Below, piece after piece: positions 22,581-34,314 of a stretch of 64,000 bases of DNA. Position 1 is the first letter of the stretch, and the number at the start of each line of letters is the position of its first letter. The DNA lies in contig CAMZMU010000041.1 of assembly GCA_947311845.1 (NCBI GenBank), positions 119,188,100-119,252,099 on the forward strand, written 5' to 3'. The DNA comes from Poa pratensis (taxonomy: Eukaryota > Streptophyta > Magnoliopsida > Poales > Poaceae). Under the pieces are notes generated by a model that worked only from the letters and a program-made list of their open reading frames with translations, did no database searches and was not told where the DNA came from. The position numbers and the translations under genes were made by a program.

Positions 22581-22581
22581 A

Positions 22582-24077
22582 TCAAGTGTTTCCAAGTGAT
22601 GAAGCATCAACAGAATAATTTGCTCTAACAATAGAATCAAAAGGTAACTTCCTCTTCTTTCTAGGGAAGTGTTCCATACCTTTCTTGAGTGGGAATTGAT
22701 ATTTAATATTCCCCTCTCTCATATCAATAATAGCACCAACAGTTCTAAGAAAAGGTCTTCCCAAAACAATAGGACAAGAAACATTGCATTCAATATCCAA
22801 AACAACAAAATCAACGGGGACAAGGTTATTGTTAACCATTATAAAAACATCATCAACTCTTCCCAAAGGTTTCTTTATAGTATTATCAGCAAGGTGAACA
22901 TCCAAATAACAGTGTTCCAAAGTTGCTAAATCAAGCATATCATAAAGTTTCTTAGGCATAACAGAAATACTAGCACCAAGATCACATAAAGCATTGCAAT
23001 CAAAATCATTCACCTTCATCTTAATGATGGGCTCCCAACCATCTTCTAACTTCCTAGGGATAGAAGCTTCATGTTTTAATGTCTCTTCCCTAACTTGCAT
23101 GAGAGCATTAGTAATATGTTTAGTAAAAACCATGTTTATAGCACTAGCATTAGGACTTCTAGCTAGCTTTTGCAAGAACTTAATTACTTCATAAATATTG
23201 CAACCATCAAAATCAAAGTCATTATTATCAAAGGTAATGGGACCATTGTCTCCCACATCTCGAAAAATTTCAGCACTTTTATCAGTAACAGTTTCAGTGT
23301 TTTCAGGCAATTTTAAACGTTTTGCAACAGAAGTAGAGACATTGCCAACACCAATTACTTTACCATTGATAGTAGGAGGTTTGTTAACACTTGAGTTTAC
23401 AGCATTTTCAGTAGTAGTAATAGTATAAACTCTAGCAATACTATTCTTTTTAGAATTTCATCCTCTCTTGCCCACCTAGCATGTAAATCAGCTAACATCC
23501 TCACATTATTATCAATTTTAACTTGTATAGCATTGAGAGTTTTTCTCTCTTTAACATCATGAGGCATAGTTTTAATTTTTAACAAATCAACATCAAGAGC
23601 AAGACTGTCAACTTTAGAGGCAAGAACATCTATTTTCACAAACTTTTCCTCAACAGATTTATTAAAAGCAGTTTGTGTACTAATAAAATCCTTAAGCATG
23701 ACTTCAAGATCAGAGGGTACACTCTTATTATTGTTGTAGGAATTACCATAAGAATTAACATAACCATTGCCACTATTAAACGGATAGGGCTTATAATTGC
23801 TATTACCAAAATTATTCCTATAAGCATTGTTGTTGAAGTTATTATTTTTAATGAAGTTCACATCAACATGCTCTTCTTGAGCAACCAAAGAAGCTAAAGG
23901 AACATTATTTGGATCAACATACATTTTTTCATTTGTAAGCATAGACATAATAGTATCAATCTTATCACTCAAGGAAGAGATTTCTTCAACAGAATTTACC
24001 TTTTTACCTTGTGGAGCTCTTTCAGTGTGCCATTCAGAATAATTTATCATCATATCATCAAGAAGCTTTGTTGCAGT
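22582..24077 (-). pseudogene. element D gag C terminus and aspartic protease
   Basis: From 24077 the minus frame reads LLDDMMINYSEWHTERAP, then an Asn/Tyr-rich stretch and a helical segment typical of the end of Athila-type gag, to about 23450. A one-base frameshift near 23452 moves to the frame that ends at 22582. That part has the protease active-site block NALCDLGASISVMPKKLYDM and the GRPFLRTVGAIIDM block. The gag start is gone and no pol follows. The product would have been structural protein plus protease. It is inactive as it stands. Confidence 0.85.
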
Positions 24078-25667
24078 GATGACGTGGTTCGCACGTTCGT
24101 TGGGAGACCCCAAGAGGAAGGTATGAAGTAGTGTAGCAGCAGTTTCCCTCAGTATGAAACCAAGGTTTAATCGTATCAGTAGGAGCAAGAAATCACTTCT
24201 GAAGGTTGTTGGTGGCGCCGTTTACGATCACCAATGTGGAATCTGCACACAACACTATCAAACTACTTTGCCCCAACGAAACAGTGAGGTTGTCAATCTC
24301 ACCGGCTTGCTGAAAACAAAGGATTAAACGTATGGTGTGTGGAAAGCAGTAGTAAATTGCAGAGAATGAAAAGGAACAATGTTTGCAGTTGGTTGTATTA
24401 TCAGTGTAAAAGAATGGACCGGGGTCCATAGTTCACTAGTGGTGTCTCTCCATAAAAGATAACTAACATGCTGGGTGAACAAATTACAGCTGGGCAATTG
24501 ACAAAATATTGAGCGCATGACAATGCATATATATGACATGATGATTACTATGATATTCATGTGGGCATTACGACAAAATACATAGACCGTTATCCAACAG
24601 CGTCTATGACTAATAATCCACCTCCAGGTTGTCATCCGAGTTCCCCGTTGGTATTAAGTTGCAAGCAACAGATAATCGCATTAAGTAATGTGCGTAATGT
24701 AAACAAATGCATTAGACCTAACGACGCACCCTTAAGCTAAGCATCGGTTATTTTATCCCTAGTGGCAACAACACATCCACAATCTTAGAAGTTGTTGTCA
24801 CTCTCCCAGATTACCGGAGGCATGAACCCACTATCTAGCATAAATACTCACTCATAGAGTTACAAGCATCTACTTGGCCAAAGCATCTACTAGTAACGGA
24901 AAGCATGCAAGATCATAAATAACATATAAGATAGATTGATAATCAACTTGACATAGTATTCAATATTCATCGGATCCCAGCAAACACAACATGTAGCATT
25001 ACAATAATATGATCTTGATCATGATAGGCAGCTCACAAGATCTAAACATGATAGCATAAAGTGGAGAGACAACCATCTAGTTACTGCTATGGACCCGTAG
25101 TCCAAGGATGAACTACTCACGCATCACTCCGGAGGCAGGCATGGTGATGTAGAGCCCTCCGGTGATGATTCCCCTCTCCGGCAGGGTGCCAGGAAGAGCT
25201 TCTGAACCCTCCCGAGCTAGGGTTGACGGCGGCGGCGTCTCTGGAACTTTTCGTGGATAATGGCTCGGGTGTCTAGGGTTTTCCCGTGAAGATGAATAAA
25301 TAGGCGAAAGGGCGGCGGCTGGAGACGCCCGTGGGGCCCACACCACCCCACGGCGCGGCAGGGGGGCCCGCGCGGCCCCATGGTGTGGCTGCCTCGTGGC
25401 TCCCTCCGTCTCTCCTTTGGACTCCGTGTACGTGTTGGAAAAAATAGGAGGTTCTGTCCAAATTTCGTCCAATTCCGAGAATATTTCCAGACTAGCTTTT
25501 CTTGAATACAAAAACAGCAGAAAACAGGAACTGACACTGTGGCATCTTGTTAATAGGTTAGCCCCAGAAAATGCATAAAATGCTATGAAGTGTGTATAAA
25601 ACATGTAACAATTGGTATAATATCAACATGGAACATCAGAAATTATACATACGTTTGAGACGTATCA
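24078..25667 (-). repeat. element D right LTR (5' LTR)
   Basis: 1590 bp, paired with 18189-20002. A GC-rich segment at about 25328-25405 can fold: ccacacca and gcgcggc arms meet their complements around a G-rich loop. The same segment is at about 19654-19735 in the other LTR. Confidence 0.85.
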
Positions 25668-25672
25668 CAACT

Positions 25673-27650
25673 CGTCCTTACAATTGTGGCAATGCCATGC
25701 TCGCCGCTACATAAGAGTACAAGGAATGTTTGGATGGTCGCCAAAGCTCACCCTGCTACTGTTTTCGCTATGAAAAATAAATTAATAATGGTGGCCACTC
25801 TTGGACACATCTATAGCTCTTTGCTGCAATAGTCCATTTTTCTTGCCAACGTTGTCCGACTCATGGACAATAAAAAAATTCAATCAAAATTGTGGCAGGC
25901 AATTTTTTGTTGGTATGTCAAACTTGGGCCAGAACTTAATATATTCTAACTTTAGGACAATGCCAATAAGAATGGGTTGATCCGTTGAGCCAAATGTTCA
26001 AAAAAAACTTAGCTCTGTCTCTTAAAAGTATTGATAATACTTTGAAGGAGAATCTGAGTTTTTTCTTTGCCATAGAGTACTCAAATTGTAATCAGGAAGA
26101 TCTCCAGTGGTCTGTTAGATTTTTATGGTCCATAACCTTTTTAATCTTATGTAGCAGACCCCATTTAATCAATAAATTTGTAGAAAATCTAAAAGGCACA
26201 TTTGATTGGCATTTACATGTAGTTTCTCACACTAACTCTCATTTGAACGCAATGCAATGCAACACACACATTGTGTTTCGTGAATTGAGTTCAAGAGTGT
26301 TTCAACAGAAGTTTTGTTCTTGGTGTGCCATTTATGCTTCGCGTGTACCTGTCAATGAGCGAGCGCATGTATGCCACGTTTTTAGTAGTGTCTATTGACA
26401 AGCCGAGCATGAATTTTTCTCTATTTTCACAGACTTCTTCCACTGCATAGGCGCATGGGAGTGGTGTTTTGTTCCTCTCCTCCAGGCTACACGGAAGAGA
26501 GCTTGGATAGAGGAGAATATGATGAACAACACTACTCTCCGTAAATTGCCAAGTTCCTTTTACAAAGGTATTTCAAGATTTTTCCATCAAGCACCCATGT
26601 TCACGGTCATGCGAGAGAATGGACTTTCGAAACCATGTACCTTGAGAACATACATCGGTTGAGGGGCGGAAAGACTTTTGTGGATATTCTCGGTGTGGTT
26701 GCTTCTGTTCAACATGACAAGAGATCAAGTAGTTTGCGGCTACTTTCTCTATTGCGTATGATTCATGTCATCTCCAGCACCATGGTCCATGGGCGACAAC
26801 AACAATGTTTTTCATGTGACCATCCTGGCCAAGATGTATGTGCTTATCATCTCATTGCTGCCACTTGCATTTGGTTCCTGTATAGCTCAACATAGTTGTC
26901 TAGTTTCTCATGTGTGATTTGTTTTCTTTGTGTATTGTTTTATTGGACTAAACTCTTCCGAAAAGTGCTTAATATTCCAACAGAAGTTTCACCTTGGTAA
27001 TAGGAAAATCATATCCATGAACATTTGAGTGTTCTCAAAATAAACAACCTTCTACATCATCCGGACACCATTGCTTGTAGGTGGAAGGCGGGTCACATGA
27101 GAGCTTCAACTTACAAATGTCAATTCCACGACACGGTTGCTCCTTTCAACTCAACAAACATCTTGTGCGCACATGTCGATCACCAATGTCTTTCTTCACA
27201 TGGCTCATTGCTCATGGAAATATCTGAATCAGAGAACCTTTCCCTTCAGATATGGCAGCATCAACCCATTTGTAGGCTATGCACATCCTCCCCGAGACAG
27301 TGCAAATACATGTCACGGGTGTAGCTTCACAAAAGCAGTCCAAGACTCTGCGCATGACACCAGCAACCTTCCATGCCGCCAATTGTGTCATCTAGGATGC
27401 CCTTCGATTCATGGTCTACTCTTACCTTCCAAGGAGGAGAAAAGAGTGGCCAACATGATGATCACGTATATTACTTGCGTAGTATGAAAAGAAAGAAAAG
27501 GAAGTCTCTTCTCAAGGGGCGTTGACGGTAAGACCTTACGTCATGACCCTGGTCTGCAAATAATATGTACTACGGTTTAGCCATGATGAGATTGAACAAA
27601 GTGCCTATGCCTTCACAGATGACCATGGAGATTGAGGCATTGTGTCACTT
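25673..27650. other. unassigned DNA between element D and the Stowaway MITE
   Basis: About 2 kb without a recognised gene. Frames at 25985-26398, 26635-26895 and 27025-27487 are open, but they start without good context and resemble no family that I know. They could be remnants of a decayed gene or transposon. Confidence 0.45.
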
Positions 27651-27657
27651 GTAAATA

Positions 27658-27822
27658 CTCCCTCCGTCTCAAATATATATCGATCTTGATTTTTGATGGT
27701 CAACGACTTACAAGTTTGACAATGATTTGTACTTACTCCAGCGATACCATTTATTCATTCCCAATCCATATAATAAGAACACCAACAAAAAATAATGCGC
27801 CTTATATATTGGGTGGAGGGAG
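27658..27822. mobile_element. Stowaway-type MITE
   Basis: A 165-bp element with ends ctccctccgtctcaaatatat and, inverted, atatattgggtggagggag, flanked by TA (27656-27657 and 27823-27824). Noncoding. Confidence 0.85.
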
Positions 27823-28042
27823 TACTTTTTTCTATGTGATCGGTTGCAGAGCCTCAACCTTTTCCCTGTCAATAAAAGAGTAAACCAAAGAACTCTCTCG
27901 TGCTTATTAGCAAATTTCCGGGTCATAAATACATAATTTATTCCCTAGCTGGAGTAGTAGCTACTGATATACGCTGTAATTAAAAGTCAAAGTCTGAAAT
28001 ATGCATATCAAAGGTCATGAAAAAAAATCTATTCAAAAGCAG

Positions 28043-28139
28043 TGTTAGAGTACACGTATTTGTACACACGTAACATGTATAGTATCCTAGGCTATCCAAC
28101 CGAACACCTGTATCTTAGATTGATTCGGTTGTTGATTCT
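28043..28139 (+). repeat. Copia 5' LTR, truncated
   Basis: Begins tgttagagtacacg and matches 56293-56389 with one visible difference (acctg/acatg). At 28139 it jumps into gag leader sequence. The last 110 or so bases of the LTR and the primer-binding site are missing. Confidence 0.85.
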
Positions 28140-28166
28140 TCCACCCTTGCCCTCACCTCGGCTGCC

Positions 28167-29236
28167 ATGCCTGTTCTGCCCGCTGCCGCCTCGCCAGCGG
28201 TGAATGTCGCTAGCGTCCGTACCCATGTTCCTGTGACGCTCGATATGAAAACCTCCAACTTCACCAAGTGATGCATGCTCATCCGCGTCCTGCTCGGCAA
28301 GTATGATCTGCTCGAGCACGTCAACTCCGTCACCGCCATCGCCGCCCGCACCCCGAGTGGATTCGCGAGGACTACATCGTCCGCTCATGGCTCTACGGCT
28401 CCATTTCCGACGAGATCCTCGACATCATCATGGCGGAAGAACAAACCGCGCAGGAGGCATGGACTCTCATCACCAACCTCTTCCTCGACAACCAGATGAC
28501 CCACGCCGTTTACCTCGAGGCGGAATTCCGTGGACTTGTGCAGGGAGACCTCTCCATCACCGCGTACTGCCATCGCCTCAAGGCTCTCTCTGATGATCTG
28601 CGCGACGTCGGCACTCCTGTGACCGACCAGACCCTCGTCCTCAACTGCCTCCGCGGTCTCAACCCGCGCTTCGCCGACATCACCACCATTGTCACCATGC
28701 AGTCCCCGCTGCCATCCTTTGCCCAGACCCGCTCCCTCCTCACTCTCCGGGAGACGCAGCTCGCCAACAGCGTGGAGGTGGGGAACCAGACTGCACTCTA
28801 CGGCGGCCACTCCAGCGGCGCCGGGTCCTCTTCTGGCTTCAACCACGGCCAGGACCGTAGTGACGCCAACCGCTCCAACAACAACACCGGCGGCGGTGGC
28901 TCTGGCGGGGGCCCCTCCGGCGGCAAGAACGGCGGCGGCAACAGCTACTGAAGAAGAAGAAGAAGAACGGGGGGAACCGCAATGGTGGCGGAGCTCCCAG
29001 CGTCGGCCCGTGGGTCTGCTTCAACCCGTACACGGGCCAGGCGCAGCAGATGCAGGCCCCCGTCCCCTCCTGGCGCGCCCCCGGCCCATCCAATGCGCCG
29101 GGCATCCTCGCCCAAGGCCCACAGCTCAGGCCTTCACCTCCCTCGCACCGGCCCATGGACAAGCGTTCGGCTCCAACCCGCTGCCCATCCCTGGCTACGT
29201 GGGCGCCTCTACACCGAGCTGGGACACCTCCGCGCT
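28167..29236 (+). pseudogene. Copia gag
   Basis: Frame from ATG 28167 with PVTLDMKTSNFTK, then TGA at 28270-28272 where a Trp codon is usual. A frameshift near 28355 leads into REDYIVRSWLYGSI and a long clean stretch (QEAWTLITNLF, AYCHRLKALSDDLRDVG, LNCLRGLNPRF) of the retrotransposon gag family common in plant Copia. A one-base loss near 28948 stops that frame at 28951. The Gly/Asn-rich tail continues in another frame to the insertion point of element B. The product would form the particle shell. Confidence 0.85.
29232..29236. repeat. element B target duplication, left
   Basis: gcgct, repeated at 53002-53006. It falls inside Copia coding sequence and the codons join correctly across it. Confidence 0.85.
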
Positions 29237-29823
29237 TGTCGTGGGGTAGATAACACGGCAGATGCTACTTTGGGGTAGCTTGAATTGATGGGCAAGGCGA
29301 CACTGGCGTCTGGGAGATTGTTTAGCACTGCAGGGACAAAGGGTTTACCCAGGTTCGGCCTCTCCATTGGAGATAAAGACCTACTTCCTGCTATCTTGTT
29401 ATTGATCTCGATCTCGATAACACGGCTACGACAACAGAGCCGGATCTCGATCTAAGTTACAAGGTTGTGGTGTTTCTCTCGGTGGTTCTCTCGCCTAAGC
29501 TTGAATCGTAAAAGTTCTCCCCTACTAGAGCTCAGGGACCGGTTTATATAGACGACCGGGTCTCCTGGCACTTTACAACACGAATCCGGGCTCTACCCAG
29601 ACTTGGAATCCTACTCTAGCTCTTCTAGCCTTCGTTTCTTCCAAGTCCTGAACCGCCTCTGATCTTCTAGAAACTTCCCTTCCTGAACCGGGTTACCGCC
29701 AAAGCCTTTGGCCTAGCAACATAACCCGGCCCATGCTGATGGTTAGCTGGCCTGGCCGGGCCTCCTGCCTGGCGGGTCATGCTTCCCTCTTCATGGGCCT
29801 ACCGGGTTATCATCCCCCCATAA
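29237..29823 (-). repeat. element B 3' LTR (left)
   Basis: 587 bp, tgtcgtggggtagataac to ccccccataa. The last bases differ from the tca ending of the partner LTR. Next to it (29824-29834, gtcgcccccag) is the PPT, followed by a 7-bp hairpin aacctgg-ttg-ccaggtt. Confidence 0.88.
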
Positions 29824-30236
29824 GTCGCCCCCAGATTAACCTGGTTGCCAGGTTGGCATGCTCTGCTTCTCATTCTTGAATATTGCCTCTTTGAGCAGAA
29901 CTGATATCCTGGCCAGCCGGGTTAATCACCTAAAACATAAAATAACACATAACAAATTTAATATTAGAACACATCTCTTTTCTCCTTTGCATGGCCAGTC
30001 TTTTTGGCGGTTCACACCGTAACCCGGTTATCTCTTGCCGGGTTCACACGCCCGGGTTTCACTTTCTACACTTAGTGAAAATTATCGCCCAACTAAATCC
30101 ATCCTTATCCATCTTAATCATGATCTTATCATTTAATACTCCGTAATTATCTCATTCCGTTTGTCGTTGACTTTTTAGTCAAAGATCCTTATCTCTTCAC
30201 TTTTTACCACAACACCCCTAGGGTTTTTACTGTGCC

Positions 30237-30244
30237 TATAAATA
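30237..30244 (+). promoter_or_regulatory. TATA box of the antisense gene in element B
   Basis: TATAAATA on the plus strand, opposite to element B transcription. It lies about 290 bases before the ATG at 30523. A possible 5' UTR intron (donor GTACGT at 30370, acceptor CAG ending 30500) lies between. Confidence 0.6.
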
Positions 30245-32727
30245 GGAGACCAAGAGACACCGCGGTCACTTTCCCCATTCAACTCATCTTCTTCCTCGCG
30301 CACGCACTGTAGCAGCCGTGGATCCAATCTCAAATCGAGCCTCCCAATCTCCTGCAAGAAGATCCACAGGTACGTTTATCCCACACATCCCTGCTCCACA
30401 CTTGATTCCAACTCGAATCTCGTCCAGATTTGCTTCGCATTTCCCTCTCTACGCATCTACATCTAGAACTAGGGTTCCTTATCTCCATTGCTGTGCTCAG
30501 AGAACCTCGAAGCTCATCAGCCATGGTGAAGGACAAAGCGAAGGCCGGCGGTCCCCGTGCAGCGAAGAAGCTCGCTAAGAAACCTCACAGCACCCATGCC
30601 GGTGCATCTGGCTCCGCCGCCCCCGCTGCTACTCAGGTCAACTGGACCAAGTCCACGGTGACGAACTTGATGCTCCAAGAATACGTGAACTGCGGCGAGC
30701 TCCCTCCGAAGGATGAGATTCAATGGCGTGCTGCTGGAGAAGAAATCCGCCCCAGCCCCAAGGAAGGTGAAGTGGTGGTTTTCCTCGACCACGTTCAGCG
30801 CGGCCTTCGCCCCCCGGGTTCCCTATTTTTTCGCCGGGTCTTGAAGTACTACGGCCTTAGGCCTCAAGACATCGTGCCCAACTCCATGCTGAACATCAGC
30901 AACTTCGTAGTGTTCTGTGAAGATTATCTGCAAATGGCTCCAAGCCTCGAGCTGTTCCTCGAATTCTTCTACTGCAACCCCTCTCGCAAGGACCAAGTAC
31001 TCCCATATGGGGTAGTTGCAATCCAGCGCCGAAGGGAATGCGATCTCCTGGCTCTTCTTCTAGCCAGCCATCCCAAGGGGTGGCAAAACACGTATTTTTA
31101 CTGCAATGACACTTCACCAGAATCTGACGACGCCCGTTACCCGGCTTTCCGGAACTCGGGCTTAACATATGAAGCCAAAATGAATAGTTATGCCGATGAC
31201 GCCGAGCGGGTCAAGCTCGAGCCCACTCTTCGCCGGGCCAGAGATTTACTCGCCCATGGCCTCAAAGGCACAGATCTGGTTAAGTGCTGGATCGGTTGGT
31301 TCATTCAGCCACTCAGCATCAGGACCCGGCTAATTTGCCAGTACACTGGTGAAACCACAGACAACATGCGTTACTCCGAGATGACGCTTACTGATGATCA
31401 GCTCGTGAAGAATGCCAAGAGACTACTTGGCGAAAAGAAAGACGCCATTGCACTGAACGGGCTCGCCCCATTTAGTGCCAAGAACAAACCCCCCACGGTA
31501 AAGCCAAAACTCAATCATTTTACTTATCTTAACCCGGTAAACTCATCCATAGACTGTTATTTATTATGACTGCTTTTCTCAGGACTCCAAGTGGTGGAGC
31601 GTGGATTTTACCCCTACATCCTCTCCTGATGGGGAGGACACAGAAAGTGAAGACGATGAAGATGAAGAAGAAGGTGAGCTAGACTCGTAGGCCGGCTCTT
31701 CCTCCAGTTGATTAACAACGAAGTCCCCAACAAGGACACTTCTACTGATAACCCGGCAAATTTTATTCCAGGCCCCACTGACCCGGCTTCTGACGTAGCG
31801 CCGGGTCCCCAAGCTACTGCACCTCCTACTCAGAAGAGAACCCGAGCCACCATTGCCAAGGTACCACATTCTCTTTTCTCAATCTTCATGATGAACTCAT
31901 CTCAAACTTAAGCACAAACACAGGAAAAAGAAGCTGAGAAGGAGGCTGAGGCGAACAAGAGATGCCGAACCCGGTCTTCTACAAGCCAAGCTTCCCTGAG
32001 CCCAGGTATCCCTCAACGCTCTTTATCAAGCTGGGCCAAATCCATCCAGAAGACGCCCAGCAAACAGTTCCCTTTAGCTGGCAAGATCTGGGTTCCTAAA
32101 CCATCTCGTTTGTCAGATTCTTCCTCGGATGGTGTTAGCACACCCGAGGATTTCCAGATCAATGCCGGGTTAGAAATACTTCACACATCTTTTCCATGCA
32201 TCTATACTTTACTGTCCCATTCTTGTTTAACTAAAACACTATCTTGTTCCAGTGCCAGAGCTTTTATGGATGAATACCCGGAATCTCCTCCCGCGGCGTC
32301 TCCTCCTCCAGCAACCACAGAGCCTTCTCCTATGGAGGCACATACTGAAGAACCAGAGGACAAAGACGAGCCAAGGGAGCAAGCAACCCCCGCGGCTTCT
32401 CCAAAAAATATTGTTGACCCGATGCCAGAATCCTCCCCAGCTGCTCACTCGCCCGGGTTAGGCTCTGGGACTAAAGAAGATGAAGTGCAGGTTACTGGGA
32501 CCTAGCACGTTCCAGTACAAAATGCCCTTGAAACTCTTGCCAAGGTGCCAGCCCCAGATGTTGACCTGGCAGCTCCTGCCAAGGACAAGAACCCGGCTTC
32601 CTCCTCAACTTCACCGGCTCTGGACGCCATGTCCGTCCCAGCACTTTGCGACGAATATTTTTCTCGCCTTGCTCAACACAAGACCCTGGAGACAGAACTG
32701 GTCGCCCTAATTCAAAAACGATATCAG

Positions 32728-33188
32728 GTACCCCTTTTTACTTCTTGCCTGTATATTTTCTTGCATAACTATACCCTAAGTAGCCCCCAAGCTCTAAGTT
32801 CATCACTTGTGATGAGCTTGGTGCTTTCAATATGCATTCCTTAGGTAAAAACTTCAAACCTGTAGCCCCCAAGTGCCGGGTTGTCTGTTTACAGCAACCT
32901 GGGACTAAAAAACTTCCATCATTTAAAACTTGCCCATTTTCACATCAAAACTTTGAACACTGTAGCCCCCAAGTGCCGGGTTGTATGCCTGCAACAACCT
33001 GGGACTTCTTTATTACGTTGAACAATTGAACTTCGAACTGAGTAGCCCCCAAGTGCCGGGTTAGCTGTCCACAGCTACCTGGGACTTACAGTTAGAAAAT
33101 ATTAGACTTTTTGCGCATGTAGCCCCCAAGTGCCGGGTTGCACGCCTGCGGCGACCTAGGACTAACATAACTTTTTGCATCTTAACAG
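32728..33188 (+). other. intron of the antisense gene carrying repeats
   Basis: Donor GTACCC after TATCAG at 32727, acceptor ttaacag ending 33188. It separates two in-frame coding blocks and contains five hairpin modules. Confidence 0.6.
32780..33163. repeat. five tandem hairpin modules starting gtagcccccaag
   Basis: Starts at 32780, 32862, 32962, 33042 and 33119 (spacing 82, 100, 80, 77). Each begins gtagcccccaag. The last four continue tgccgggtt and close with acct(g/a)ggact. Between these the sequence varies but still pairs: gttgtctgt/acagcaac, gttgt.tgc/gca.acaac, agctgt/acagct, and ttgc..gc/gc..cgac. The first copy has its own stem (tcatcac/gtgatga with ccaagc/gcttgg). On the element's sense strand each unit is a hairpin followed by a G-rich cttggggg word. 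Confidence 0.8.
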
Positions 33189-34314
33189 GAAGATCATGCC
33201 AAGGCCCAGGCTGAAATCACCCGGCTCAATGACGCTGCCAAAACTGAATCTGAGACCCGGGCTGATCACTCAGCTCAACTCTAGGCCTTAGAAGAAAAAA
33301 TTACTGCTCTGACGCAAGAAAACTCTGATCTGAAGAAGGACATGCAGGAGAACGAGGAGAATTTCCAGAGCAACAGGAGACCCTGCAGAAGCAGCTGGAT
33401 GAAACCAACAACGAGCTGACCCGGCTAAAAAGAATGATCACCTCTATGGTTGAATCTTTAGTGGGTAAGCACTACTCCTTTGAATTTCAACCTAAACTGA
33501 TCAAGCAGACCCGGTTTTTGAAATCTCACTGTTACGCTTTTCCTTACACAGGCCCTCGTGATGGGAACCTCCGCAAAACCGCTGCAGAGAAAATCAAGTG
33601 CATGTACACGCTGACACGCCAACTATACTTTGGCAGCTGCGAGGTCATCAAAGCTGCAAGGCTCTGGGACAACCCGCCAAGCAAGTACACTGAAGTCCTT
33701 GGGCATCTGTCAACAATGCCACAATGGATCCATCTGCTCAAGAGATCAGCTTGCAGGGCTGGGATGATGCGAGGTCTTGCCTTGGCAAAGGCCTACCATC
33801 CCCAACTAAACCCGGCTCCACTGAAGAAGGGTTTCCTCAGTTTGACACTGATGGCAAGGAGTTTGATAAGAAGTGATATGCCCGGGTTGTGAAGCAAACC
33901 CGGCACGTTGCCACTGTAATTGCCAGCAAGATAAAGCTCACCACTTTGCAGCTTGGATATACTGAAAATGATGAAGAGATCATGGATGACGAGCCACAAC
34001 GCGTCGATCTCCTCCAAAGCTATAAGGATTCCATTGACCCGGCAAAAACTTCTCCTGGTACCTCCACTGCTCCCAGCTCCTCTACGCCAGTTATTCCTCC
34101 TCCGTCACGGGCGATAGCTGAAGAAGATGATGAAAACTTCTTCCAGCCACTTCGAAAAATCACCCGGCGCAAGACCAAGGCCAAGGAAACCGACGAGACC
34201 AAGGAGTCAGAGGCTAACCCGGCGGCCGCCGAAGGAGAGGACCCGGCAAAGACCGTCGAAGAACAACCAACCGGCTCTCCTCCCCGTGACCCGGCTCCTG
34301 AAGCCGAGGCTTGA

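Larger units (their letters stand above)
18189..25667 (-). mobile_element. element D: Athila-like Gypsy LTR retrotransposon, pol-less
   Basis: A 7.5 kb minus-strand element with two LTRs (18189-20002 and 24078-25667). LTR ends read TG...CA on the plus strand. The short duplication is imperfect (ctact at 18184-18188, caact at 25668-25672). A PPT is next to the left LTR. The internal part holds only the gag C terminus and protease (22582-24077), followed by about 2.5 kb of noncoding DNA. Reverse transcriptase, RNase H and integrase are absent. The right LTR runs straight into gag codons, so the primer-binding site and gag N terminus are deleted. The LTRs differ at many sites by eye (a few percent), so it is older than element C. 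Confidence 0.85.
30523..34314 (+). pseudogene. antisense, intron-containing gene inside element B
   Basis: The ATG at 30523 opens a 325-codon exon (to 31497): a basic start (MVKDKAKAGGPRAAKKLAKK), then a globular part with QRGLRPPGSLFFRRVLKYYG, LELFLEFFYCNP and YFYCNDTSP. This resembles plant proteins annotated from memory as putative gypsy-type transposon (PF04195). Donor GTAAAG 31498 and acceptor CAG to 31582 follow; the next exon has WWSVDFTP and an acidic run. Later likely exons end at 31860, start at 31925 and 32254, end at 32727, and cover 33189-33464 and 33552-34314. The 33189 exon is coiled-coil-like. Stops or shifts occur near 31690, after TGT near 32503, and near 33283, so this copy is probably dead. 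It has its own TATA box. Function unknown. Confidence 0.65.

Noticed and set aside
25985..26398. 137-codon ORF
   Set aside because: No ATG start in good context and no recognisable motif.
30430..30522. Longer start for the antisense gene's first exon
   Set aside because: Uses a non-ATG start and overlaps the predicted 5' UTR intron; ATG 30523 follows directly.
32862..33163. Tandem repeats considered as a CRISPR-like array
   Set aside because: Repeats contain variable paired arms, spacers are not uniform, and the genome is a plant.
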